A DNA stretch of 64,000 nucleotides from Pyrocephalus nanus (lineage: Eukaryota > Chordata > Aves > Passeriformes > Tyrannidae). Of this stretch, positions 1 to 13,724 are shown piece by piece (within the stretch, counting starts at the first letter, position 1; each line of letters begins with the position of its first letter). The translations under genes and the position numbers were made by a program. The notes beneath the pieces are model-generated. The model did not search any database. It saw only the letters and a program-made list of their open reading frames with translations, and was not told the origin of the DNA. The stretch is taken from the NCBI GenBank assembly GCA_038380795.1, contig CM076270.1, forward strand, positions 16,651,001 through 16,715,000, in the 5' to 3' direction.

Positions 1-3000
1 CTCCTTGTGCACTTCCTCTCTGCCAGAGCATGGGAAACTGAGAAGTCCTTGACTCAGGGAAAGCACTACTTAGCAACAACCAAAACATCAGTGTGTTGTC
101 AACATTATTCTCAACATTGATCTCATTCTAAATCCAAAATTCACAGCACTGTACCAGCCACTAAGAAAACACTGATTCTACCCTAAGTGTCCCAAATCAG
201 GACACTTAATCAAGTGGTAGAGCTACATGGGATAGAAAGAAGGGCTGGAATTTATTTCCCCCTGTAAAACCAAGTTGAAATATGCAGAAAAATTTATTAA
301 GAAAAATAGAGTTGGCTGTAGGCATGGAGTCACATTTATCTCTTTCACTTGTGGAAAAAGCTTATTGATTGTGTTAAGTTACTGATCTTACATGAATTAA
401 AGAAGCATTTCCCCTCTTGCTGGAGAGCAGTGATGATTATTTTCAGGACAAGGAAACTTGACCATGGGCAGAAATTAGTGCTGTGCCGTTGGCCCTTTAT
501 CTTCATCATGAATAATTATCTGGTACTGCCTGTGTAGGAAAGAAGGCTGTGTATTTTTCTCTCACTGGGACCAACATAATGTGGTTCTGATATTGTACCA
601 TGTGAGCCAGCACATCCTCCTGTCCCACAGCAGCAAATGTTGTCTTCTTACAGCCCACTGAAAGGGCCAGTTGGGTGTGCAATGACCCTGGGACAGCCGT
701 GCTGTTGATGAAAATAGCTCAGAACCAGGGTTACTGTCACTGTGTATGGCTACACACTGAGGGAGATAGAAACACCTTATTGAGCTGGAGCTCTGCTGGA
801 ATAAATATAGAGTCTTTTGCTGAATGATCCAAGTGATCTGATGAGTTATTGGAATGGGAACATCTCTCACCATACAATTTTTCAATGAAAACTTGGGGAA
901 AGAGTTGATTGGATCACTGAATCTAAGAAGTGCTTTTAAAGTAGTGTGGAAAACATTTGTGCAGTTGTATTAAGGTTGAAGATTCTCATCTTGAATGTAG
1001 TGTATAAGTTTTGGTCAGTTATTACCAAGAGTTCAGGTAGAGTAAGAATAAATGAGGAGAAAAGCTGTTAAGATGCTGTAGGAACTAGATCCAGTTAATG
1101 AAGAGAAGCTAGTCTTATTGGGGATATTTAGTTTAGTGCCATGAATGCTGGATTGTGGACTGTAAACTGTTAGGAATAACTCTGGGAATGGAAGAGAATC
1201 AAGGGAACTGGAAAGAGATGGCCCAAGAGCATGTAGGTGCAAACAAGTGTGAAGAGGCATCTGTTGCCAAATTAGAAGACTTCTGCCTAACAGTTGGTTG
1301 ACTTTGGAACATTTTCTCCATAGCAAGTGGCACAAACCCAGCTGGTTATAGTGTGAAACAGCTGTATTTTGTGTTTTCCTGAAACAAGAGGAGGAGTGAT
1401 CCAGGAGGCACTCCTAGTTTTGCTTTATCTGTGGCTCTTGGCTACAGGTTTGACTTCATGAGGTTACAAAATTGTAGCTGTTGTCTGGACTAAAGTTATT
1501 TTTGTTGTATAAGCAGTAAAAGATGGAATAGTTTAGTGTATCTCCTAGCAAGCATAATGTTAAAGTTATAGGGAGACTGATACCCTGTTGTAGCCAGGCT
1601 TAATATAGGTCTTAAATGCTGCAGAAAAAGTGTAGTAGTTGCATTGTACTTCCCTTTTAGAAGGATGAGCTTGAAGGTTTGTTCTGTTCCCCCTAAATTC
1701 TTTGCAATAGAAATGAACCCAAGGAGAGGGTGAACCTCTTTTATCTTTTACTTCCAGGATGAAAATAAGGACCAGAGAAGGGTGGTCTGGCAGGAGTACT
1801 GGGCACTCACCTGATATTATGTTGATCTCCTTTGTGAGCAAGAGGAACTTGAAGGCAAATAGAATCACAGTTCAAGCAGCAGCTCCTCCTCTTGTTAATG
1901 TAGGGTCTGCTGGATCCTGGGGCTGTGTTGCTGCAGTAATAAAAGATGTGCTTGACTAACCTTTGCTTGCCTACTTACCTGCTGGGTTTGTGTGCTCATC
2001 CTTCAAACCTAGGAAGCACAGCAGTTCGTGCCTATCTGAGTCTGTTTTTAGTGGGTTTGGACCTCCCATATCTACTCAGACTGCATGGAATTTGCTGATA
2101 TTTTGCCACTTTTTTTTCCTGCACGTATTGTATTGAAATATTTCAATGATCCATTGTAAATATCATGCAGATTTTTTTCCTCTACTTACAGATTCTCTCC
2201 CTTCATTAATCATTGTAGTTAACTTGTATTTGCTTTGCTGTATCGTGTACTGTCAAATACAGATACCCTGTATGCCCTCTTTAGCTATCACTCTGATAGC
2301 TGTGACAGAGCTTGCTGCAGAGCAACTAATACCTGTGAAGGAGGGCAGAAATTCAGAGTTTGAGTTGAGATTTCCTTAACTGCCTACAGAATTACACCAA
2401 CATCCTGTGCTGATACTCTGACACCTTTCCTAAACTTCCATGATTGTTGAGCCTTCCACCATTCTCAGTTCTGCCTTCCTGTGTCCTCAATCACTGACAG
2501 TTTGGGTGACAACAGGTGTATAACTTCCATGAAATAAGACCTCTATTAGTTTTAGTAATTGTGCTCTTATGATATATGCTATTAGCCTTGTCACCTGTCT
2601 TCTAGATAAGCTGGTCTGTCAGTAATTTATTAGACTGAAGGAGTGCAGCATCTTTAATAAGATCTTACCTTACCTGGATCAAAGCCAGGGAAAGCATTAA
2701 CTCATCTACTTTGATCTCTACCACATCAATTCAAATAACTTAATGAAATTATTGGGCTTTGTTACAGTCAGCAGCTTTTTTTGTGTACTACAGTTTAAGC
2801 CTGTCCCAAAAACATGCATTTTGACCCTGTGGAAAACTGCTTAGAAATTTTCATAGGTGAGAACTGTCCAGTGTTTGATACTGACCCCTCACCTCACCAA
2901 AGAGTTGATCAGATTCTGATCAAACTATTGTTTTGATGAGCTTGCTGTTTTGGTTTGATTTGTTATTACAAGTACTTCTGCACTCTTCCCTTTCAAAGGG

Positions 3001-5546
3001 ACAACAGGATGACTCGAGCTGAACGCTGGAGATGCTTTCATTGAGTACAAAGCTCAGCTTCAAGGAGAAACCTGAACAGTTAGCTCTGGGTAAGAAGACA
3101 CTGCATCCCCAAACCTGTCATTGTTCCTGGGATATGAATGTGATCCCTGAAGGCCCTGTGTTGGGTGGCAAATTCCAGAGCTCTGCAGCTGCCTAACCTT
3201 CTGTGGTTTTGCTGTAATGAGATGAAATGGGAAGGGCATAGTTATTAGGTAATACCTAAGCTACAGCAGCAAATAATCAGGGAATGAGGATTACGCAGAA
3301 GATAAGTGGAATATTCTCACTTTTATATCAGCCCTTGTACTGTTACGTAACTGTAGCAAATATTTTGAGGGTCCAGCCCATTTCTAGCCTTCCTTTTGAA
3401 AGGCTGAGCCTTAGTATACTTGTCAAGTGCACTTCCCACTTTGCACACAGGTTCTATGAAAGCCTATGCAAAATTTGAACCCTTGAAATATATTGTGATT
3501 CATCAGTAAAATGCTTCTTGCTCTAATCCCTTAGTTCTCTCTTGGGCCTGCAGATCAAATCTGCAGCAGATATCCAAGGAGTGTGTTATTCACAACAACC
3601 TTGGCCATACCTACACTAAGGAAACTTGTTAGTTCCCTCTGTGTGCTGAACATGAGATGGATTCAGGTATGTTAACTTCATTTTCAGCTGTGGTCTTTTT
3701 GGCAGCAGTTGAGGCAAAGCCCAAATTGTGTTCAAGCATGTGCATGATTCTGTTATTAGCTGTCAAATTACTAGAAACACTTGTGTGGTAAATCTGATTA
3801 GCCGAAATTAGTTTGGCTTCACAGCAAGAGGTCCAGACCTCCTTCTTCAGAAAATAGTTGTGACTCGAGGGATGATTTGGGAAACACGCTATCCTGTGGT
3901 AATTGCGTATGGTGAAGCATTTCTGTGTCTGTGTAATTAAAGGGAACCCTGCGAAGTCCAGGTTTGAGTTTCCTGGAGCTCTGCAGTCAGGGCTGTGCTG
4001 CAGGGTTTGCTGGAAGTGGGATTTGCTCTTCCTGTGGCTCATACTAGGGTTGCTGCTCTTTAGTCAAATGTTCATAGCTCCTCTCTCTGATATGCCTGCC
4101 ATTAAAACTGGCCATGTAAGTGAACTGCCTCCAGTGGACCTGTGATGATTGTGGTTACAGCCAGTGTATGATTGTAGGGGGAGCTTGTTCATTTCCACAT
4201 GTGTCAAGTCCAACCATGGAAGGCCTGGGGACAGAGCTTACCACAGTTCTGAAATGTCAACCATCATTTGGTGCATGGTAGGCAATGTTGTTTGCAATTT
4301 CAAAATATGCTTGTGATGTTAAATCTTTATCCAATTGCTCTTAGCAGCAGACAACTCATCTCATATAAATTGTCTGGTCATTCTTTGTACATAAGAACAC
4401 AATTTTGACTGGAGGCCGGTCTCACAGTGCTGAGCTAGCAAGGCTATATGTCAAAGGCAAGGGTAACTCGATATACACTGGTATCAGTAGAAGCAACCTG
4501 TGTGATCTGCTGGAATCTGACACTGTTCTGTCACTGTAATCACAATTTTAGGATATTTTACCTGCGTTTTAAAACTCATTGTTCCTTTATAGTAAAATCT
4601 TCTGAAGGCAGTAGTCCTTTCTGTAGCTACACAGGAGCTGGGGGAAGTAGTTGTTTAAATGTGGAATGTAGCTGTTGCTGTATCTGCTGATCTGGGATTC
4701 CCCCAAGGAAACCATATGGTTCTGAGGGTCACCTGGCTGGCGGAAGAATTGAAGCATTTTGGTAACAAGGGAATATGACACACATTCTTGGACCTAATCC
4801 TAGCTTTACCCTTATGTTTTCATAAGATTTAGAAGTCAAAACTAGTTCAAAATTGGTCTCTGCAGGCAGAGAAGTGTTTTTTCCATGCTTTTCAACTCAT
4901 TGATGAGTGTGAAGTTCAAGATTCCTTTCTGATTTTCTACGAAAGTAGCAGCAAATGGATAAAAACCGGAGTTTGATCTCTTGCTTACTTTTAGTATCTA
5001 TTGGTATATTTGATGTCTGCAATTTCAAGGGAAACAAATATGAGAATTTGCATAGAAATCGAAAACTATTGGGTTTTGTTCTGCAAAGAAAATGAGTGTT
5101 TCAAATAAGTGGGCAAACCTTGCCCTCTGGGAAGGCAGCAGCATGGTGCCACTCACTGCCGAGAATGTTCTTCATTGATACAGAGCCACTTAGAGAGCCC
5201 AGCCATGTGGAAGTAACAGCAAGGGAGGGAGTCTTGGCCTTCTGTTTGTGCTTAGTGCCCTGCTGGGGCTCGTATGGCAGACTGAGATGGGAGTATTTGT
5301 GTGTGTGAAGATTTTAATGGGACACTTTCTACAGCGTTGCAGCGTTTCAGTGGGACAGCATCAGGATTCTAAACACTGGGATTGTTTTTCAAAATAAAGC
5401 AGATAAATGGTTTGCAATGTGTGGAATTCAGTCTTTCTCAGGGATTACCCCATGGTAGCACAGAAGTCCCAGTTCTTGCTCTAAGCTAACTACCCATGTC
5501 TACCTTGTTTTCTTTGTAAAGAAAACAATGTTTTGTCAGTGATGAC
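1..5546. other. Non-coding stretch, no recognisable gene
   Basis: Stops are dense in all six frames. The longest frame is 137 codons on the minus strand (3629-4042) and its translation resembles no family I know. A segment near 2999-3087 has an acceptor-like and a donor-like edge but is closed by stops in every frame. Only short T runs are present, and I see no transposon or RNA gene. Confidence 0.6.
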
Positions 5547-5574
5547 TTGACAACACTTGATCAAGTGTTGACAA
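5547..5574. repeat. 28-bp near-perfect palindrome
   Basis: The central 20 bases (5551-5570, caacacttgatcaagtgttg) equal their own reverse complement. One mismatched pair follows on each side, then three further matching pairs extend it to 28 bp. There is no spacer, so it could extrude as a cruciform or act as a symmetrical binding site. It sits alone in unremarkable AT-leaning sequence. Confidence 0.9.
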
Positions 5575-8500
5575 TGTAAGACTACAAAGGATTGGTAAAA
5601 CCTTCTGAGATGCCTGACACATGGCAGCTGTTGAAAAGGAGTAGAGAAGCAGAGAATAAGTTGGAAAGTTTTATGATGGAGGAAAACTGTAGTACAATAT
5701 GTGACCATTCATCCATAGCCTTGTTTTAGAGTTTGTCTTTGGGAGTTCCCTGCCTAATGCTTAACAACTCTGTGACATTCCTTCGGGTTCTGCTCAGTTG
5801 ATGTTAACGGGCTGTTGTCAGCCTGCATGGGAAGACAGAGCTGTGCCTGTGATATGGGCTTCTGTTGAGGAATTTGTGTACATGTTCTTCTAACCAAAAA
5901 GGATGGGCAGCAGTAGTCAATTCTGGTATGTCCCCTTCTTGGATCACTGAAGTCAAGTTTTATTTGCTGCTTTATTTGTATTATTTACATTATTTAGTTT
6001 CCCCCTTACCTTGACACCCAACATATGCTGAAACAAGTGAAAAGCCCCCATCCAGGTTATCCAAAAGCACCAGGGGAGGAAGGAGAGGAAAGATGTAAAC
6101 CAGAATATATTTTGGTGTGTGAAACCCCTGCTACCCTAAAGTCTAGAGGAAACTTGAAGATGGGAATGGTAAAATCCAAGGCAGCATTTGAGAAGCTGAC
6201 AGCACTGTAAGGGATAGGCTGTTGATAAACATCACCTTGAAGAGAGAAAAGCCGAGTCTGGAGTGAATGACTCAGCAGGCAAACAGAGCCTGCTGGAGCT
6301 ATCAAAACAAGTAGGTTTAGCCCTCGCTTTCCTCTGCTCCTGACAATTCACACCCCCTCTTACCTCCAAGTGATCTGTAATTGTTGGCATGGAGATTAGG
6401 AAAAGAAGCAGAAAAGGCATGTTTAATGTACAGGTAAATGATAAACAGAGCGGGTGAATGTTTGTCAGTTCACAGCAAAGGTCCTCCCACTTTGACCTGT
6501 ACCTGAAAATGAAAGCATTTAATGTACCATCAAGATAGTCTGGATGGAATACAGGTAACAGTATTTATGCATGGATATGTTTATTATGAAAATAGCAAAA
6601 TGTTCTACCTGGTACAGTCTGTTCTTACTGTTCTTGCCTTTTCAGCAGTCTCGAAGATATAAGACACCAGTGTTCTGACATAAATCAGATATATAATGTA
6701 AGGTTGGCTTCTCACTGTGGTTGTATGACACTTCTGAATGTGGGGAAGGATGTGTGAGGTGGATCCTACATCTTGACTTTTGAGGACGTTGTGAAAATGT
6801 CGGTTGTTGCTGAGATCCCTCTCTCTAAGCAATTATAAAACTAAATGGTGGCTTAGATTTTATCCCTTCTTTACCACGCCAGTCACAGCCAGCATTTGAA
6901 AAGTGGAGTTTCATACTTACTGCAATAATGGTAGAGTCCCATTTGGTAACTCATGGCTGTATTCTAATTTAGAAATGACAGAACACTGACTTAGGCTGAA
7001 TCAGCCTATGAGTAACTGCTGCTGAGGACACAGCTCTTGCAGGGACTAATGTTGTAAGTCGGGCTTGTACAGCTTGTCTTTTATTCCCCTTAAATGTCTT
7101 ACTTTTGCTGTAAGCCTACTGATTCTGGGCACTCTTTTGTTAAATTTTTAGATTTTGGTCTAAATGCTAAATGGTACTTCTAATAACATTTGAATTTCAG
7201 AAGTAATAAAGCATTTGTTCACTAAGAAGAAAATGTAAGACACTGAAATATGCTTAAATTGCTTATTAAAGAAATAATGATTGCTACTTTTGCTAGGAGT
7301 AGCAGTAATAAATAAACACTAATTGTTAAGTTGTTAAAACTATCCTGGCCAAAATGATAACCACATTCTGATGTCTTGTTGAGTTACCTTTACCGGTGAA
7401 CTCCAAGGAAAGCTCTAAGGAAACAGATTCAGGCTTTTACTGTTCAAATTATATAGACAGGGCTTACTAAACCAGTGGAACTCTTCAGAGTTGTTCTGTA
7501 AAGTCATCTCAGAACTCCTGCTGTAACTGAGGGGTTTTACTGCTGTTATAGTTGACCAAAGAGAAGCACAAACCCCGAGCTGTTACAGGAACACTGAACA
7601 AAACAATATGCTGATCTTCTAAGGGGATGTTTCCAAGCCAACAGGGCCTGTGTGTGTGAAGTGCTTCAGGTCCCAAAGATGCCAGTGGACCTCTGACTCC
7701 TAAAGGAACTATAGTGACCTTGTTTATATGGAGTTGGAATCTGACTTGGTGTACGTGGTGGTGAGTGAGACTTTTTTGCTGGTTTGGCTTCCATCAGGTC
7801 ATACTCTCCCAGTGAAGCTATTGCAAATGAGGTAAATGAATCTGTGCAACAAAACCATTTGCTGAAATTCACCAATTCACTGAGGACTTGCTCTGTTATG
7901 CTGATATTTATTGACTAGTTTTTTTTAAAAGCAAGAATAGAGTTGCACTGGCAGGGAGACACAGGAATTTGGCATTGCTGCTCATACCCTCACAAGAAAC
8001 AAAGAGAAGTAGCAGGGCAAATGATAAGGATCCCCATGAGTTCCAAGAACATTAGGGAAAGAGGAGATGGATAGCATCTGATGGAATTTCTTCACTTGTG
8101 TGACCATGACTGACACTTTGAGGCTCTGTGCACTGTGTTATTTGAAGGCAGCGTGAACACACAGAGACAAATCACTTCCCTATTTGTGTGTTTTCCTTCT
8201 GTGCTGCTTCTCAGTTTTCCTGTTTTCAGTCAGGGCCACGTTGGCCCTTTCAGTGCAAATCAGATTTAATGCTTGAATTTCCTTTTTTTGAATCAGTGCT
8301 GATTTCTGTCAGTCAAGGACAATGAAATCGAATATTCCTGGCACTGAAAGTGAGGGACCAATTACGCTGCTCGTTCCCCCTGTTAGCTGCAGACTGCAGC
8401 AAGCTTTCTCTGGGTGCTCATTTTCCGAGTTTCCTGGAATGGACAGCTGGAATGGGACTCCTGCTCTGGGCTGCCTGTAAATCTCGATGAGGGAAACTCT

Positions 8501-9182
8501 TCAGAGAATGGTTTTCAACACCTTAATTAGTTCTCTGCAGTGTCGTTTCTCTCCTGAGTGCATGAAGTCTGACAGCCTGGGTTATGGTGCAAAGGCTCCC
8601 TGCCCAGGGTGTTTCCAAAATATTACAAGAGCTTTGATTAGATGCCTTCTGAACTGTTGAGAAGATATTCCTTGATGGCCACATTTTCTAGAATTGCCAT
8701 CTTAAGACCAGGACCTCTGCTCTTGGAGTCAGAGGAGAGCTGAGTTGATTTCTCAGGAATCTTGTTGGACCTTGAGTAGGTGTCTTAAGGCCAGTCCTCC
8801 ATGTGTTGCCTCATGTTGCAAATAGTGGAGTTCATGAAGAGCAAGCGCTGTGCAAAGCCACAGTGAGCTGCTGGGGACACGCTGTGCTGTCAGCAGTAAC
8901 TGCCTTGGTACAGGTCACACTTCCTGCAGACCTTCTGAGTTAGTACTGCGTCCTTCTGAGGGGGAGGTGTTAACAGGAATTTGTGTAGTGTATCTCCCCA
9001 GTATTCTTCCTGTGTAGCTTCTTCCTTCATCTCAAACACTTTTAGGGTTTACCCTAAACTTAATGAAGTAATCAAAGAACTAACAGAATACCCACTAATA
9101 GAAAGAGTGTAATGGAATTCATTGATCTTTGGGTGTTCAATCAGTCAGAACCAGGAGTAGGAAATACCACTGGAGGGAAGAG
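5575..9182. other. Non-coding stretch; possible conserved block near 8.2-8.4 kb
   Basis: No open frame exceeds 82 codons. The part at 8220-8400 has mixed composition without simple repeats and includes a 15-bp inverted repeat (7-bp arms around one base) at 8386-8400. By eye it resembles vertebrate conserved non-coding DNA, but that is only an impression. The rest holds nothing I can name. Confidence 0.5.
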
Positions 9183-9213
9183 TGTGTGTATATATGCATA
9201 TATATATATATAT
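9183..9213. repeat. TG/TA dinucleotide microsatellite
   Basis: A short gtgtgt stretch runs into alternating TA interrupted by one gc. It is followed by a T-rich stretch. This is ordinary slippage-prone simple sequence. Confidence 0.85.
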
Positions 9214-10091
9214 TTAATTTTTTCATTATGTCAGCTGAAGCCCTGATTTGCAAATGGAATTTGCCAAGCAGACTTAGGGTCCTGTACAAATGTAATTTGG
9301 CTAAAATAGAGAAAGGGATTTTCCATCCTGTTCAAGGGTATCAGCTGCGGTAGGACGTGCCAATTTAGTTTATTTGCCTCAAATTCTGACCTTTAAAACT
9401 GGCTTTCTCGCCTCTGGAGGCTTTGGGACAGAGATCCAAGAAAAGCTGAAGGGTCTTTGACATGTAAGCTTGAGGTACCTGTGATAACCTATCCAAGTAC
9501 CTGTTGTTCTAATGTATTTGTTTATTATAGGTGTGATTTTCCTGTAAGTGGTATAGTAAGGGAATAAAAGAAATATGTTCTTGGAATAGTTAAAAGTATT
9601 TCTTAATTTTCACAAATCTGTCTTTGCACTAAAAGTAATTACATGTGATTGATAAATGCCTTTGCCTTTATAGAGTAATTATGGAACATTGCAAAGGGAT
9701 AATAAAAATACCTTGTTATTTTATGAAACAATTTAAACTGCAACAACTAACAGACAACACATTTAAGCATAAGTACAAATGAAAGAAACATTTAGTTTTA
9801 CAGCTCACTGTAGTTGGGGAATCTCTTACCACTCTATACTCTGCTCATAAAACTTCAAGTGTTTCTCAAGAAAGCAAGTTTGCATTTCCTTGCAGTTCAG
9901 TAGGTCTCAACAGTCTTCCAGCACTCTTAAACTAAAAATGAATTTGTCTGAATAAAAATAGTGTTAGAATGCCTTAAGGCTCAGGGTGATGTTAGAGCTT
10001 GATGATGACCTGATTTCATTGGGATATTGTGTACAGGCATATTAAAAGACAAATTCTGTCTAAAGAATGTAGCAGTTCAAAAAAGGTCTGT

Positions 10092-10189
10092 GAGGGAGAT
10101 GAAGGTGTGAAAGTGGATTGACTCGCCCGAGGTCACAGAACCTGTCAGCTGCAGTGCCAAACCTGGCATTTCCTGAGCTCCAGTCCAGA
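10092..10189 (-). mobile_element. MIR-like (core-SINE) remnant, antisense
   Basis: The + strand matches, in order, the landmarks of the reverse complement of a MIR-type SINE: a gagatgaagg stretch, the block gactcgcccgaggtcacag (consensus-like: gacttgcccaaggtcacac), a gcagtgccaaacctggcatt block, and a tail ending in ctccagtccag. The tRNA-derived head is not evident. MIR-type copies are known at low number in bird genomes and are old, which fits the divergence. The call was made by eye without alignment. Another ancient SINE sharing the same core is possible. Confidence 0.45.
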
Positions 10190-11575
10190 AAAAATCAAGC
10201 TGAGGCATATTCAGAAAATATCAGGGGGTTTGCTTTTTTAGCACTTTTTTTTTTTCAGAAAAGACAAATGAAAAGTGTGAAGCTTCTCCATATGTGTGGG
10301 TCAACCAACTGCTCTTACTGTCAGTGCTGGCACTCCAGCCAGGCACGCTGTAGGAATCTGTTCTTGAATTTGGGTTTGTTCTTCTGGAGCTTCCAAGCAG
10401 TCTGGCCATGAACAAAGGCCAAAAAATGCTGCATGCTAACTGTTAAACCTTATACTTTCCCTGAATTCTTTCCTGTTCTGAACAGATAGGAGTAATTGTT
10501 AGAAGCTGTTGTCGACACATAGGTACACATTTAATCCCACACATCTAGTGATGCAAAGAGAACCTTTCAGGTCTGGATGCTGATCCAGACTGTAGCTTAT
10601 ACAGATTTAGTGTGCATTTTGTGTCCTTCCTTAGCTGGAGTCCACGTGGGAGAGGGAAGAGGTGTGATAAAAAACCCAATTTATTCAGAGCCAAAAGATT
10701 ATAACCTTGAAACATTTTATTGAAGCATTTTTGATGAGCTGAGATAGATGTTTCTTTCATGAGCAGATGTTCCTCATTGCAAGCAAACTCTGTGCTCAAT
10801 TATGTGCGTTGTGTTTTCATGGTGGCAAATAACTGCAGTCCAGGAGGGGCTGGGGGGGTACCACTGAGCTCTCATTTCAAAGGAGCTGAAGATGTGGTTC
10901 TAGTGGTAAAGTCACAAGAACAGCTGACTTGAAAAATTACTTTTAGGGGTTTTTCTGTGTATTCTACCTGGATTCACTATAGACAGGGGATTACTATAGC
11001 AGTAAAAAGGAATGAGGCCTCTCAGTTATGGTCTCTATTAAAATAAATAAAATCTAACATCTGGAATCCAGGCTTTCAGTTTAGGTTCTGTTCTTTCTTT
11101 CTAGTAGATTAAGAGGAAGTTTTCATTATTAGTCTCTGCTGCCTTTTTCTTCCTGAAACTGAAAACCATCTTCTCAGGGGTGTCTGAGGACAAGATGTGA
11201 CTTTAGCCATATTAAGAGTGTGAAGAAGGCACATTTGAGACTTGAGCTTAAATAAAATAACTGAACTGTTTAAATCCTTCATTTTCTGAACACTTGCTCT
11301 GAAATGCTTCTACTCCATTTCACACAATGGGACCTTACTAATTTTGTCAATTCACGTGATTAAACAAGAAGGAACTTGCAAATTATTCCTCCTAAATACC
11401 CTGTTGAAAGTTTGGAGGTGGTGGGGGTGGAACCCTGTTCTTGATCTACTGAACCTGGAAATGAAGGTGGCTGGTCCCACCCTGTGTAGTGGTTAAGTCA
11501 TGGACACCAAACAGCTGGGAGAGGAAGGAGGGGTCTGATGGCTGCTTAAAAACAGAGCTGGTGCTTTGCCCACAG
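10190..11575. other. Non-coding stretch
   Basis: It holds a T11 run at 10245-10255 and frames of at most 97 codons, none with recognisable content. A + frame at 10118-10411 begins inside the SINE remnant and reads through the T run, which argues against coding. Confidence 0.6.
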
Positions 11576-11709
11576 GTGCTGCTGCTGAAGTGGCCAAGGC
11601 TCTTCCTGAGGGAGTGGTCAGGGGACCCCTTGGGAAAAGGGATGGTGGTGAAGTGTTTGCTAACTCAGCTGCTGCCTCTGGATATTTTAATCTCTTGTGC
11701 TGGTTGCAG
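11576..11709 (+). CDS. Candidate internal exon of an unknown gene (splice-bounded, open in two frames)
   Basis: A pyrimidine-rich acceptor (tgctttgcccacag) ends at 11575 and a good donor (CAG then gtaagg) starts at 11710, bounding 134 bases. Two of the three + frames are open throughout. One reads as an alanine- and valine-rich stretch beginning AAAEVAKALPEGVV. The other begins VLLLKWPRLFLREW. Neither resembles a family I recognise, and two open frames weaken the coding case because base composition alone can keep both free of stops. It could equally be a non-coding RNA exon or chance. The strand agrees with the sense direction suggested by the homopolymer bias of the window. Confidence 0.22.
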
Positions 11710-13724
11710 GTAAGGGAGAATGGCTCTGTTGGAGCCTGTTGTGCTGAGGGTTGTCTGAGGTGCCTAATCCTGCTCGTGAGGGGTAGGGGTTCATTTTTAT
11801 ATTTATTGTTCATGTCACATGTATGTAATGTGAATGTGGCTTGTACTCATTGGCTAGCACGATATTCCATATTTCCATGAAGCAGAAAATTTCACACTTT
11901 CATGATTGAAGTCAGGTGAATAACTAGCAAATGCTACTTTCCTAACTTCTGTCAAGTACAGCAGTTGGAATACTTGGCCTATATCTTCCTTTTTGTCTCC
12001 AGTAAAAATAGGTACAAATTATATAGATTATTATTTTGAAATGATACTAAACAGTCAGACTTGCTGAGTGATATAAACATAAGCTGACAAGAGTCAATTA
12101 AAGCAACTCTGTAATTAGGAATGCATGTTATTTTTGTCAGTAGTTCTGTCCATGAAACTATCCTCCATGTAACTGCATACATTGGAATAAAGACTGACTA
12201 TTGCTTATTTGGTTGTAGAATTCTATTGTTTTCAGAAGTCTGGCATCTCTGTACCAGAGTAGACATTTTAGAATTTACCTGCTAATGTACAGCCTTGTAT
12301 CAGTGTCCATTGCATAAAGGCAGGACAGTAACAGTGCAGTTACAAGTAACAGTGGGTCTTTGGAGGAATTTCAAGTGATTTGAGCGTACAAATGAACGGG
12401 AAGATGCGATTGGGAAAGTTAGCTCTGATTTATGGTTCATGAAGTCTGTTTGTGAGTGGACTTGCACTTTTTCTCCTGTGCACAAACAGCCAGGACTTTG
12501 ATGTGAGTGTAAAAACACGTGAATCCAACCCTCTCTTCCTTAGTCCTGCTTGAGAGACACTGAAAGCAGCAACTGGGAAGTGCTACTTAGTCTTGGATGG
12601 GAGGATGCTCGGGGCAGATGGAGATTGAGCTGCCAGATTCTAACCTGTCAGTTCAGAGCATGGGCAAGCAGCAGCTTTGTAGAGGCTTAACACTGCCAAA
12701 TTTGAAAGATTTTAGAGGGCTAAATAAGCAACATTTCTGACAGCTTGATAATTTCCAGTCTCTGCTCAAAAGCAGATGGATATAAAAGCTTTTAGACTTA
12801 ACAGTTGTTTAAAATTGTTGACAAAACAGTGTTCTCTCACTGAAGAAATAAACACTCTCTGTGGTTGGAAGCAAAATCCCAAGTCTGAGACAGTCTTTGT
12901 GGGAAATGTCATCTTCAGTGACTTGGGAAAGGGAAAAGTGATTAAATGAGGTCTCAAACATGGCAAAAAAGGCTGGTTTGCCTGTTAGTGCTGGCAGCTT
13001 TGGCTCTCAGATAGGCACAGAGCACAGGACCCTGCTGTGGCAAGGACTTGTGTGCCCGTGTCCTGCTGGCTGCCAAATGTGAGCTGCCAACGCTCTGCTT
13101 GGGCTGGGACTTGGATACCTGCACCAGCTGTTCATTAGAGGGAGTTTGCTAAAGGAAGACTGAGCAACAAGTGAGACTGAGTTTGTCATTACCTTTTACT
13201 CAGCCTTTTTCTGTCGGAGGTTGCAGCAGCAGCTGATCTGGATGAGATGGGCAAACACTTGTACCTGAGCCCCCAGGCCACACAGGGGCTGCACAGCTGT
13301 GGGAATTTACAGGCTGACTGCAGACACACCAGGGAGTTCGGGCTCTGGCTCAGCCAAAATGCCTCCACAGCCTGGTGGAGGTTCAGGGTTAATTAGAAGC
13401 TGCCTGCTGAACGGTAGCTTGGACAGCGTTTGGGGGATTGTTTTAGAAGGAGCTCTAATGAAGGCACAAGAAGAAAAAGCTGCTGTTGAAATATGGGGTG
13501 GCCCCAGGACTGATCCCAGATCTAGGACAGCAGAGAGACACAAACATTGGAGTTGAAACCTGTTACTGTTTTGTGGTGACATCTCTGTGTTGTTACTGTT
13601 TTCTCCACTAGCCTAGAAGGAGACTAGAAAGTTTCAAGATGAAACTTGGTGCAGGAGGAAGAATAGAAGTGGCAGAAGAGAATTTTTACAAGCCTTGTTT
13701 TTTCAGTGTTGGGCCAGTTTGTAC
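11710..13724. other. Non-coding stretch
   Basis: Frames reach only 91 codons. A G-rich part at 13200-13400 holds overlapping frames on both strands with no recognisable domain. No transposon was recognised. Confidence 0.55.

Noticed and set aside
2999..3087. Segment with acceptor-like start and gtaaga donor
   Set aside because: All three + frames contain stops and the acceptor is weak, so there is no coding case.
4198..4240. Possible old CR1 end (gtcaagtccaaccatggaag)
   Set aside because: Only about ten bases match a CR1 3' motif; not enough to call.
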